Part shown: in pieces, positions 52,720 to 61,356 of the stretch
Layout: each line of letters opens with the position of its first letter
Position numbering within the stretch: position 1 is the first letter of the stretch
Source: Hyphomonas atlantica corrig.
GTDB lineage: Bacteria; Pseudomonadota; Alphaproteobacteria; Caulobacterales; Hyphomonadaceae
Length of the DNA stretch: 64,000 nt
Direction of reading: 5' to 3'
Assembly (NCBI RefSeq): GCF_000682715.1
Contig: NZ_AWFH01000001.1
Span: 558,001 to 622,000 of the forward strand
Notes under the pieces: model-generated
Database searches by the model: none
What the model was told of the DNA's origin: nothing
The model's input: only the letters and a program-made list of their open reading frames with translations
Made by a program: the position numbers and the translations under genes

Positions 52720-53814
52720 TCAAGCAGGCTCAGCCGCTGGCGCTTCCACAAAGCCTTTCCAACCGCTCATATAGTCAATGAAGCTTTCCCCAAGCCCCTC
52801 GCGGCGGAGATGATCACGTGACACCGGAAGCGTTGCAGGCTCAAAATCCGGATCCGCGGCGACTTTCTCTGGAAAGTCATGATGCAGGATCGCGCCGCGA
52901 CCAATCACGACGAAATCCAGTCCTGCCTCTATCGCTGCGTGACATTTCGCGCCGGTCAGCAGCTTTCCAGCTGCGCCAAGGCGAACATTTCCGCGCGGCA
53001 AATCCGTGAACCAGTCCACAAGACGGCGCTCCTGATACGCCTCGTCAGCCGGCATCTTGAAGACATCCCACAAGGACATGTCGAGATAATCGATCTTTCC
53101 ATCTGCCATCACGCGGCGCGCCACTTCGCGCACCTCGCCGAGATCCATACCGAACCGCTCCGGCGACAGGCGCAGGCCCAACGAGAAATTCTCACCGCAA
53201 GCGGCGCGGATGCCATCAATAATCTCGAAGGTGAGCCGGGCACGATTATCCAGGCTGCCGCCATAGGCGTCATCGCGCTTGTTGATCTCGGCGCTCAGGA
53301 ACTGGCACAGCAGGTACCCGTGGGCACCATGCACCTCAACGCCGTGGAACCCAGCAGCTTCACAGCGCACAGCCGCCGCAATGAAATCATCGCGAACTTT
53401 CTCGACCTCAGCGAGGGTCATCGCCCGAGCATCGAACTCTTCATTGTCCGACGGACAAACCGGCTTGCCCTCAATCAGATCGTGCGGCGTGCGCATACCT
53501 GCATGGTGAAGCTGGACGACCGAGTGACTGCCTTCCGCGCTAATCCTGGCCGCAAGCTCCCGCAGGCCGGGAAGGTGGGCGTCATCAAAACATCCAAGCT
53601 GGCCCGGAAAGCCGATTCCGTGCGGATCAATCTGGGCCGCTGCGGTCATGGTCAGACCAAAGCCGCCCTCAGCCCGCATGGAGAGCCAGCGGATCTCGTC
53701 TGCACTGAGCGTGCCGTCGGCATGGCTCTGCTGGTTGGTGAGAGGAGCAAGTACGAAACGGTTCTTGAGGGCAGGCCCCAGAGAAAACGCGAGGGGAGAA
53801 GTCAGATCAGTCAT
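52720..53814 (-). CDS. NADH:flavin oxidoreductase, Old Yellow Enzyme family
   Basis: The 364-residue TIM barrel has FMN contacts FVLAPLTNQQSHADGTLS and VVQLHHAG, and HGAHGYLLCQFLSAEINKRD with the His-(Ala)-His substrate pair. VVIGRGAILHHDFPEKV closes it. OYE enzymes reduce activated double bonds; the physiological substrate is unknown. Confidence 0.87.
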   Translation of the reverse strand: MTDLTSPLAFSLGPALKNRFVLAPLTNQQSHADGTLSADEIRWLSMRAEGGFGLTMTAAAQIDPHGIGFPGQLGCFDDAHLPGLRELAARISAEGSHSVVQLHHAGMRTPHDLIEGKPVCPSDNEEFDARAMTLAEVEKVRDDFIAAAVRCEAAGFHGVEVHGAHGYLLCQFLSAEINKRDDAYGGSLDNRARLTFEIIDGIRAACGENFSLGLRLSPERFGMDLGEVREVARRVMADGKIDYLDMSLWDVFKMPADEAYQERRLVDWFTDLPRGNVRLGAAGKLLTGAKCHAAIEAGLDFVVIGRGAILHHDFPEKVAADPDFEPATLPVSRDHLRREGLGESFIDYMSGWKGFVEAPAAEPA

Positions 53815-53866
53815 GACCCGCACTTTGCCGCCCCGCGCTCTCTCGTCAATTTTGACCTAGCGGAAA

Positions 53867-55189
53867 TCAGCCTTCCGAAATATCCGCGCCAAGCTCTGCC
53901 ATGTGACTGAGGAAGTCCGGATAGCTGGTCGCGATCATGGAGATATCGTCCACGCTGACCGGGTTCTGTGAGGCTGTGCCCATGACCAGCGCGCTCATGG
54001 CGATCCGATGGTCGTGCCGCGTTTCCACAAGGCCACCCCCTGGCGGAGGGCCACCACAGCCCTGAACGGCAAATCCATCCGGGCGCTCTTCGGCGTCAAC
54101 GCCATTGGCCCGCAGCATGGCGACCACAGCGCCAATGCGGTCGGATTCCTTTACGCGCAATTCCTCCGCGCCGGTAACAACCGTCTCACCTTCAGCAAAG
54201 GCAGCCAGCACACCAAGGATCGGGAATTCGTCGATCATTGAAGGGACCAGACGCTCAGGCACGGGTTTTCCGCTCAATTGCGCTGATCCGGCATGCACAT
54301 TGATCAGCCGCTCCCCTGCCGCATCGCCCATCTCTTCTGCGCCCAGATGTGCGCCCATCAGGTTGACCACATCATAGAAACCCGACCGGGTCGAATTGGA
54401 CATGATGCCCTCGACCATGACGTCCCCTTGCGGTGACAGAATGCCCGCCGCGACAAGAAATGCTGCGGAGGAGGGATCGCCGGGGATGGCAGCGTCAATC
54501 GCAGTCAGCTTTTGCCCACCTTCCAGGGACACGCGAACGCCTTCGGCCCCCAACCGCTCTGTTCCCACAGTGACACCAAATCCGCGCAGCATGCGTTCCG
54601 TATGGTCTCGGGTCTGACGAGCCTCTTCAACAATCGTTGTGCCATCTGCGTTCAGGCCCGCAAGCAACACGGCCGATTTCACCTGAGCAGATGCGACCGG
54701 CGGTACATAGGTGATCGCCTTCAGGCTTTCTGTGCCAACAATTGCGAAGGGCAACTGGCCATCCGGTCCTGCCGTATCGAGCCCGCGCATCATGCGCAGC
54801 GGTTTCAGGATCCGATTCATCGGGCGTGAGCGAAGGCTTTCGTCTCCGGTCATCTCGACATTGATGGGATAGCCAGACACCAGGCCCATCATCAGGCGAG
54901 AGCCTGTGCCTGAATTGCCGAAGTCGAGATCTTTTTCCGGCTGGCTCAGTCCTTTTTCGCCCACACCGATCACTTCCCATGCACCGGGGCCAGTCTGCTT
55001 TACAGTCGCGCCGAGCGCTTCCATGGCCCAGCCTGTACGCAGGACATCTTCGCCTTCGAGAAGGCCGGTAAATCGGCTGGTTCCTGCTGCAAGTCCGCCA
55101 AAGATGAGGGCACGATGTGAACAAGATTTGTCACCCGGCGCGCGGATGTTGCCTTTGAGAGCTTTAACGGGTCGGCTGGTCCAGACCAT
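53867..55189 (-). CDS. aroA: 3-phosphoshikimate 1-carboxyvinyltransferase (EPSP synthase), class II type
   Basis: The 440-residue enzyme has APGDKSCSHRALIFGGLAAG, DFGNSGTGSRLMMG, SAQVKSAVLLAGLNADGTT and ELRVKESDRIGAVVAMLR. The pattern is closest to class II EPSP synthases of Agrobacterium CP4 type. The position that is Ala in the CP4 NAATG motif is Gly here (NSGTG). It makes EPSP from shikimate-3-phosphate and PEP. Start ATG 55189; a GTG at 55219 would add ten residues. Confidence 0.93.
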   Translation of the reverse strand: MVWTSRPVKALKGNIRAPGDKSCSHRALIFGGLAAGTSRFTGLLEGEDVLRTGWAMEALGATVKQTGPGAWEVIGVGEKGLSQPEKDLDFGNSGTGSRLMMGLVSGYPINVEMTGDESLRSRPMNRILKPLRMMRGLDTAGPDGQLPFAIVGTESLKAITYVPPVASAQVKSAVLLAGLNADGTTIVEEARQTRDHTERMLRGFGVTVGTERLGAEGVRVSLEGGQKLTAIDAAIPGDPSSAAFLVAAGILSPQGDVMVEGIMSNSTRSGFYDVVNLMGAHLGAEEMGDAAGERLINVHAGSAQLSGKPVPERLVPSMIDEFPILGVLAAFAEGETVVTGAEELRVKESDRIGAVVAMLRANGVDAEERPDGFAVQGCGGPPPGGGLVETRHDHRIAMSALVMGTASQNPVSVDDISMIATSYPDFLSHMAELGADISEG

Positions 55190-55307
55190 TTCAGGTACAT
55201 TCCCTGCTTGATTGATCACGTGAAATGGGGCTTTGACAGCGTGCGGCGTTCATGGCAAGCGCCCGCCCATATCAAAATCAGAGAAGACCATAAGGAGGCT
55301 GTCTCCC

Positions 55308-55820
55308 GTGTCGAAAGACAAACTTGGAACCAAACAGGTCTGCCCTTCCTGCGAGGCACGCTTCTACGACCTGAACAAGCGCCCCTGCGTCTGCCCGAAA
55401 TGCGGCGAGGAATTTGATCCGGAAGACGAAGTCATCCGCACCACCATCACCAAGGTAAAAGCCAAGGCCGCAAAGGCCGCGGTCAAGACCGAGGATGATG
55501 ATGAAGATGACGACGAAGAGGATGCCGCCGCCCGCACCAATGACGACATTGATGATGAGGACGACGAATCCGACGAGGAAGAAGCCAAGGAACTTGGTGG
55601 CGACGAGGAAGAAGTTATCCTCGAAGGTTCGTCCGATGAGGACGAAGACGGCGATACGCCAGCGAAAGTCCCGGCCGGATTCAATGAAGACGGCGTGGAT
55701 GACGATGATGATGACGACATCCTGCTGGATGACGATGATGACACTGACTTCGAAATCGATGCAGACGCCGACGATGACGACGACGATCTGACTCTCGATG
55801 ATGAGGAAGATGAAAAATAG
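55308..55820 (+). CDS. FYDLN acid domain protein (TIGR02300 family)
   Basis: The 170-residue protein begins VSKDKLGTKQVCPSCEARFY then DLNKRPCVCPKCGEEF, a four-cysteine zinc-ribbon-like head with the FYDLN motif. A ~120-residue tail is almost wholly Asp and Glu. AAGGAGG precedes the GTG start. This family is nearly confined to Alphaproteobacteria and usually sits beside aroA, as here, on the divergent strand. Its function is not established. Confidence 0.9.
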   Translation: MSKDKLGTKQVCPSCEARFYDLNKRPCVCPKCGEEFDPEDEVIRTTITKVKAKAAKAAVKTEDDDEDDDEEDAAARTNDDIDDEDDESDEEEAKELGGDEEEVILEGSSDEDEDGDTPAKVPAGFNEDGVDDDDDDDILLDDDDDTDFEIDADADDDDDDLTLDDEEDEK

Positions 55821-55866
55821 ACTTGAAACCCGGAAGCGGCGGATGTAACTGCGTCGCTTCCGGTTC

Positions 55867-55945
<79 letters not shown>

Positions 55946-56162
55946 CCTGCACATTCAACGAATTTCTGTCGTTATCGTCATTCCTGAACCTTGCCTGAAT
56001 ACACGCGCCATCTGGTGCACATAAACGTGACTATGTGCCCCGAAGATGCCCCAATCCGGTCCTTGAACCGGAACCTTTGTTCCCCACCTTTATTATGAAC
56101 AGTGGAACACATGCTTCCCGCGTTCGGCATGTCTGTCTCTTGTGACGGAAAGGATTGGAACG

Positions 56163-56402
56163 ATGACTACAGACCTGAAAACGAACCCGTTTGAAAGCGA
56201 CGCCTTCGTGTATATCCGCCATCTTGATGCCGGAGAGCTTTCGGGAATTCTTCCCGAGAATGCGATTGATCAGATCGACGAACCCGACGATTTGTTCGTT
56301 GTGGCGTCGGTCGACGGCGTGCGCCTGGCTGTGGTACAAGGCCGCGAAGCCGCCTTTGCCGCTGCCCGGTCTCACGATCTGAAGCCGCTCAGCGTACACT
56401 GA
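56163..56402 (+). CDS. DUF1150 family protein
   Basis: The 79-residue protein reads FVYIRHLDAGELSGILPENA and VASVDGVRLAVVQGREAAF, the DUF1150 pattern. In rhizobia and relatives this gene normally follows an Hsp20 small heat-shock gene, but none is nearby here. AAAGGA precedes the ATG. A terminator follows. Confidence 0.82.
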   Translation: MTTDLKTNPFESDAFVYIRHLDAGELSGILPENAIDQIDEPDDLFVVASVDGVRLAVVQGREAAFAAARSHDLKPLSVH

Positions 56403-56430
56403 TACGCTTTCAAACAGGCCCCATTGGAAA

Positions 56431-56462
56431 TCCCCTTCGAACTCGGTTCGGAGGGGTTTTTT
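56431..56462 (+). terminator. Rho-independent terminator of the DUF1150 gene
   Basis: CCCCttCGAAC and GTTCGgaGGGG (one internal mismatch pair) are followed by TTTTTT, 29 bases after the stop. Confidence 0.85.
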
Positions 56463-56565
56463 CTGATCCAGCTTGTTGCGCCTGCAGGAACCAGCCATCC
56501 GGCCTTGCCCTTGGGGGGGCGCAGGCATAGGGTGCGCGCGTTTTCACCCCCCGGACCCCCACATT

Positions 56566-57792
56566 ATGCCCGACACACACACATCCGACCTGCCCGTGAC
56601 CCTGGACGATATCAAAGCTGCCGCTGAAGTGCTGGATGGCCAGATCGTTCATACGCCGATGAACAAGTCACGGACGCTGTCGAGCATTACGGGCGCAGAA
56701 GTCTGGGTGAAGTTCGAGAACCAGCAATTTACCGCTGCGTTCAAGGAACGCGGCGCTTTGAACCGGCTGTCGAAACTGACGGATGACCAGAAGAAGCGCG
56801 GGGTTATCGCCGCTTCCGCCGGCAACCATTCGCAGGGCGTCGCCTACCATGCGCGCCGCCTTGGCATTCCGGCCACGATCGTGATGGCCAAGACCACCCC
56901 TTTCAGCAAGGTCGAGCATACCCGCAGTCACGGCGCACGTGTCCTGTTGGAAGGGCTGATCTTCGACGAAGCCAAGAGCTATGCGATGGAAGTGTGTGAG
57001 CGGGACAATCTCACCTTCCTGCACCCGTTCGACGATCCTGACATCATCGCCGGGCAAGGTACGATTGCGCTGGAAATGCTGGAGGCCAATCCAGAGCTCG
57101 ACACGCTGGTCGTGCCGATTGGTGGTGGCGGCCTGATCAGCGGCATCGCGATTGCGGCCAAGACCCTGAAGCCTGAAATCAAGATCATTGGCGTCGAGGC
57201 GGCAATGTATCCCTGCATGCACGCCGCCCTGCGCGGTGAAACACCAAAAACCGGCGGTGCAACAATCGCTGAGGGCATTGCCGTGAAAGAGGCGGGGGAG
57301 CTGACCCGCCAGATTTGCGCTGAGCTGGTTGATGACATCGTCCTGGTAGAGGAAGAGCATCTGGAGCGCGCCATCACGCTATATGCGGAGGTCGAGAAAA
57401 CCATCGCCGAAGGCGCGGGTGCAGCTGGGCTTGCTGCCCTTCTGGCACATCCCTCGCGCTTTCAGGGCCGCAATGTCGGCCTTGTCCTGTGTGGCGGCAA
57501 CATCGATACGCGCTTGCTATCTTCAGTGCTCACACGGGCACTTGTTCGCGAAAACCGCCTGACCTCCATCCGTATTATCGGCGATGATCGGCCCGGCCTC
57601 CTGGCGCTTGTTTCCAAGATCATCGGCGATCAGGGCGCCAACATCATGGAAGTCGCCCACAATCGCATCGCGCTGGATGTACCCGCAAAAGGCGCAGAAT
57701 TCGATATTCTGATCGAAACGCGCGATGCCCAGCACACACAGGAAGTCATCGATGCACTCGCCCAAGCTGGCTATCCGCCACGCTCACTCTGA
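56566..57792 (+). CDS. Threonine ammonia-lyase (threonine dehydratase), catabolic-type core with ACT domain
   Basis: The 408-residue PLP enzyme has Lys in FTAAFKERGALN, SAGNHSQGVAYHARRLGIPA, and the phosphate loop VVPIGGGGLISGIA. A C-terminal ACT domain (SIRIIGDDRPGLLALVSKII) completes it. The length agrees with the ~400-residue class (TdcB core plus single ACT) rather than the 514-residue IlvA. It converts threonine to 2-oxobutyrate for isoleucine synthesis or catabolism. The start ATG has only a weak ribosome site. Confidence 0.9.
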   Translation: MPDTHTSDLPVTLDDIKAAAEVLDGQIVHTPMNKSRTLSSITGAEVWVKFENQQFTAAFKERGALNRLSKLTDDQKKRGVIAASAGNHSQGVAYHARRLGIPATIVMAKTTPFSKVEHTRSHGARVLLEGLIFDEAKSYAMEVCERDNLTFLHPFDDPDIIAGQGTIALEMLEANPELDTLVVPIGGGGLISGIAIAAKTLKPEIKIIGVEAAMYPCMHAALRGETPKTGGATIAEGIAVKEAGELTRQICAELVDDIVLVEEEHLERAITLYAEVEKTIAEGAGAAGLAALLAHPSRFQGRNVGLVLCGGNIDTRLLSSVLTRALVRENRLTSIRIIGDDRPGLLALVSKIIGDQGANIMEVAHNRIALDVPAKGAEFDILIETRDAQHTQEVIDALAQAGYPPRSL

Positions 57793-57873
57793 CCGCTGCG
57801 TCAGCTGCCGAGGTGACTTTGCTGCTTGTCCTGCTTAAACGAGACTGATCCCACCTGATCACTGGAGAGACAC

Positions 57874-58752
57874 ATGATCCGGACTATGCTCGCGGCTCTT
57901 ACCGCTACAATCCTCGCCACAGCGTGTAGCAGCGGCACCGATACCGCTGACCTCGACGCAACGTTCGACAAGCATCTACCCTGGAACTCAGAAAGTGCGG
58001 ACGTCGAAACTGGGCTTGCCGGCCTCGAATATATCGTCCTGAAGGAAGGACCAGAGGACGGCGCGAGCCCTGTGCCAACCGATATGGTCCGTGTCCACTA
58101 TGAAGGTCGTACCGCGGACGGCGAGAAATTCGACTCCTCCTATGATCGCGGATCTCCCTCAATGTTTCGCCTGAATCAGGTGATTCCGGGCTGGACGCAG
58201 GGGCTCCAATTGATGAGCGAGGGCGACACCTACCTCTTCTATATTCCAAATGCTCTCGCCTATGGAAATTCCAATCGCGGCGACGTCATCAAGGCGGGCG
58301 ACGATCTCGTTTTCCAAGTGGAGCTGGTTGAAGTGATGGAGCCGAAATCGGCTGATGCGGAAGCCTGGGAGAAATACACGCCGTGGAATTCAGACCTTCC
58401 GGAAGTCCAGAAAACTGAGTCCGGACTGCAATATGTTGTTCTGGAAAGCGGCGATGCATCTGGCGCCAGCCCCGTAAACGGACAAATGGTTGCTGTCTAT
58501 TATGAAGGCCGGCTCGCAGAGAATGGCGAAATGTTCGACAGCGCCTTCCAGCGGGGCCAACCGGAACTCTTTCCCTCAGACCGCCTGATCCCGGGCTGGG
58601 TCGAAGCGCTTGCCATGATGAAGCCGGGAGATCGCTGGCTGATGTATATTCCATCGGACATTGCCTATGGTGCCCAAGGCACGCCGGGCGGCCCCATTCC
58701 TCCGAATGCGGATCTGATGTTCGAAGTCGAACTTCTGGACGTGATGAACTAG
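57874..58752 (+). CDS. Double-domain FKBP-type peptidyl-prolyl isomerase lipoprotein
   Basis: The 292-residue protein has a signal with lipobox LATAC (Cys near 18). Two FKBP domains follow in tandem (about 45-155 and 180-290), each with VHYEGR or VYYEGR, FDSS/FDSA, VIPGWTQGL or LIPGWVEAL, and IPNALAYG or IPSDIAYG. Such periplasmic isomerases help fold outer-membrane and secreted proteins. Its stop overlaps the convergent caspase-like gene by four bases. Confidence 0.9.
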   Translation: MIRTMLAALTATILATACSSGTDTADLDATFDKHLPWNSESADVETGLAGLEYIVLKEGPEDGASPVPTDMVRVHYEGRTADGEKFDSSYDRGSPSMFRLNQVIPGWTQGLQLMSEGDTYLFYIPNALAYGNSNRGDVIKAGDDLVFQVELVEVMEPKSADAEAWEKYTPWNSDLPEVQKTESGLQYVVLESGDASGASPVNGQMVAVYYEGRLAENGEMFDSAFQRGQPELFPSDRLIPGWVEALAMMKPGDRWLMYIPSDIAYGAQGTPGGPIPPNADLMFEVELLDVMN

Positions 58753-60371
58753 CGTTTCTTGTACCGGCGTGGAGAGTTCGGCGACGAATCCTCCGCGCTC
58801 GGTTCGCCTGCTTCTTCGGGAAGCAAATCGGCCCTGAAGTAGATTGGCAGGTCCAGTGACGTTTGAAACCACGGGCGCTGCTGACCCTCAGACGCATGCA
58901 TGACATCGTCATTCACCCGGCGCAGCACAGATTGAATGCTTATCCGGTCTGGCGTCACGACATTCCGGGCAAACGCGTCCGCGAACAATGACGGGGCTTT
59001 GCCGTCTGGATGATACGTTCCCGGCGCATCCGCATAGGCAATAACGACCCGATCTTTGCCGAAGCTCTCTGAAAAACCGCGATCCTCTCCCTTTTCGCCG
59101 CCAAGCGAAAATGGCCTGCCGCAGTCGACCAGCATCATGATCGCTTGTGACGACGCTGCTTCCATCTGCGCCACAAGATCAGAAATCCAGATTCCCTGGT
59201 CTCGCAACTCAGATTTGGACCGGGGGATCGGGCCCTGCGGCAACAGCACATTCTCTCCGTCCAGGGCTGTTCCATATCCTGCGAAATAGACCAACCCGAC
59301 AGATGCCGGACCCGCCGCGTCGAGACGCTGCACGAAAAGGTCGACCTGATCCCGGGTTTCGCGATCATTTCCGTCTGGGAGATAAACGGTCTCATAGCCT
59401 GCAGAAGCCAGCGCACTTCGAACAATCTCCCCGTCATGATGGACATTTGGCAGGCTGAGGTCTCGGGCATCGGAATAGGAATTCGCAATAATGAGGGCAT
59501 GCCTGAGTGGGTAGCGTGACGTCTCGGCGCTCGATTCCGACGGATCCCTGGTCCAGGAACCAATCTTGATGTCGGAAGACCTGCGCTGAAGCCGGGAGAG
59601 ATTCATGGGCTCCTGCCGTTGAAGCGTTTGTTCAAGTACATCCAGACGTACCTGCTCGAACATGTCACGGACAGTGGTCGCAGGCTCATTGAGACGAATG
59701 CCAAGTGCCCGTGCGTAGGGTCCGTTCCCGTCATCGGCACGGCCATCGCTTGCCGTCTCCCCTTCCCAGGTTGCGAAGGAGAGGAACATGTTGCGCTCGC
59801 CAGCGCCGCCCGCCGTGCGCCTGAGGCCCCGGAAAGCCTCTCCTCCGCCAAGCGAGCGTTGGGCCTCTGGCAGTTTTAAAACGTTCCGACAGGCGTCGAT
59901 GGCGACAACGCTTGGAGCTTCCAACGCGTCCAGCCGTTCCATCACCCAATCCAGTTCCACAGAATCGTCCCAGAGTGCTTCGTTCAGTTCATCTGCTTCA
60001 CCTACCGGGATCAGGTAATTTCCGCCGGTCTCTCGCGCTGCGCCGTGTCCGGAATAGTAGAAAAATCCCATGGCCTCAGGCCCGGCGGCCTTCAACTCTG
60101 CCACATAATCTCGGATCGCGCTCATCATGGCAGATCGCCCGGCATTCTGAACGATGTCGCCAGAAACGAGCCGGAACCCGCAATTGCGCACGCCTTCGGC
60201 CACCACAGTGGCGTCATTGATCGGATTGGAAAGCGTTCCGATGCCCTCTGAATAGGACGCATTGCCGATGATCAGCGCAATTCGCTTTTTTGCAGGTGTC
60301 TGTTGTGCGCGGCCGGGCCAAGGCATGGCCGCCGCGCCACCGATCAGCAGCATATGGCGACGTGAGATCAT
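58749..60371 (-). CDS. Exported tandem caspase-fold protein (peptidase C14), second domain degenerate
   Basis: The 540-residue protein has a Tat-like signal SRRHMLLIGG. Domain 1 (about 28-230) starts KRIALIIGNASY and has the dyad His109 in YYSGHGAA and Cys161 in IDACRN. Domain 2 (about 288-510) starts RHALIIANSYSD and keeps Cys417 in LVDCGRP. The His position is Tyr366 in YFAGYGTA, so it should be inactive. A basic tail ends PRRYKKR. Bacterial metacaspase-like proteins may act in stress or regulated death; the pseudo-domain could be regulatory. Confidence 0.87.
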   Translation of the reverse strand: MISRRHMLLIGGAAAMPWPGRAQQTPAKKRIALIIGNASYSEGIGTLSNPINDATVVAEGVRNCGFRLVSGDIVQNAGRSAMMSAIRDYVAELKAAGPEAMGFFYYSGHGAARETGGNYLIPVGEADELNEALWDDSVELDWVMERLDALEAPSVVAIDACRNVLKLPEAQRSLGGGEAFRGLRRTAGGAGERNMFLSFATWEGETASDGRADDGNGPYARALGIRLNEPATTVRDMFEQVRLDVLEQTLQRQEPMNLSRLQRRSSDIKIGSWTRDPSESSAETSRYPLRHALIIANSYSDARDLSLPNVHHDGEIVRSALASAGYETVYLPDGNDRETRDQVDLFVQRLDAAGPASVGLVYFAGYGTALDGENVLLPQGPIPRSKSELRDQGIWISDLVAQMEAASSQAIMMLVDCGRPFSLGGEKGEDRGFSESFGKDRVVIAYADAPGTYHPDGKAPSLFADAFARNVVTPDRISIQSVLRRVNDDVMHASEGQQRPWFQTSLDLPIYFRADLLPEEAGEPSAEDSSPNSPRRYKKR

Positions 60372-60508
60372 CTTGACCCTCCGACGAAAGCAACGCCCAT
60401 TTCTTGCCTATGCAATCCTACCTCGTCAACACAACCCAATCGTATGGGTTGTCATCCCATGAGAGCGCTGACAGGAAGAGCCTCGGAATTACACAAAGGA
60501 TCGCACAC

Positions 60509-61297
60509 TTGACCATTTCCGCCGACCAACTCGCCCGGATTGCCCTCGACGCCGGAAAACTCATCATGGAGATCTATGAAAGTGATTTCGATGTGGACCG
60601 GAAAGGCGACGCCTCTCCGGTAACAGAAGCGGACCAACGTGCCGAAGTCCTGATCCTGAAAGGCTTGGCCGAAGCTGAGCCAAGCCTGCCGGTCGTCGCT
60701 GAGGAATCCTTCAGCGATGGAAAAGTGCCCGAGCACGGTCATCGGTTCGCACTGGTCGATCCGCTGGATGGCACAAAGGAATTCGTAAACAAGAATGGTG
60801 AGTTCACCGTAAACATCGCGATTATCGAACACGGCCGCCCGGTCATGGGGGTTGTGTACGCTCCAGCGCGTGATCGCCTGTTCGTGGCTGAGAGCCACAA
60901 TTCAGCCTGGCAGGCCACGGTCGAGCCAGGTGGGGATGTACCAACCGAACGCACCGCATTGAAAATCCGCCCTGCCCCTGAAGCGGGCCTGACAGCTGTC
61001 GCCTCAAAATCGCACCGGTCCGCGGAAACAGATGACTGGCTCGGCAAGTTCGACGTCGCCGAAACCGTCGGGGCCGGTTCGTCGCTGAAATTCTGCCTGA
61101 TCGCTGCAGGAGAGGCAGACCTCTACCCTCGCATGGGCCGCACCATGGAATGGGATACAGCGGCAGGTCATTCGGTCGTGGAGGCTGCAGGTGGCCGCGT
61201 ACTGACAGAAGAGGCAAAACCTCTTCTCTACGGCAAGAAAGAACGCGGCTACGACAATCCCCATTTCATCGTTTATGGCGATGTCACCCCCGCCTGA
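60509..61297 (+). CDS. cysQ: 3'(2'),5'-bisphosphate nucleotidase
   Basis: The protein is about 262 residues of the inositol-monophosphatase fold with VAEES, DPLDGTKEFVNKNGEFTVNI for metal binding and MEWDTAAGHSVVEAAGG. CysQ removes phosphate from PAP and PAPS to protect sulfate assimilation. AAAGGA eight bases before TTG 60509 supports that start; an upstream ATG frame to 60404 has no similarity. Confidence 0.9.
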   Translation: MTISADQLARIALDAGKLIMEIYESDFDVDRKGDASPVTEADQRAEVLILKGLAEAEPSLPVVAEESFSDGKVPEHGHRFALVDPLDGTKEFVNKNGEFTVNIAIIEHGRPVMGVVYAPARDRLFVAESHNSAWQATVEPGGDVPTERTALKIRPAPEAGLTAVASKSHRSAETDDWLGKFDVAETVGAGSSLKFCLIAAGEADLYPRMGRTMEWDTAAGHSVVEAAGGRVLTEEAKPLLYGKKERGYDNPHFIVYGDVTPA

Positions 61298-61356
61298 GGC
61301 ACGATCTCGATTTTTTCGCTAAGTCCTGCCACAAGCATGTGAGGAGGATGTAGCGT

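Noticed and set aside
55490-55815. Repeated GATGAT/GACGAC tracts as a possible simple-repeat or CRISPR-like element
   Set aside because: They are codons of the acidic tail, with irregular spacing and no spacers.
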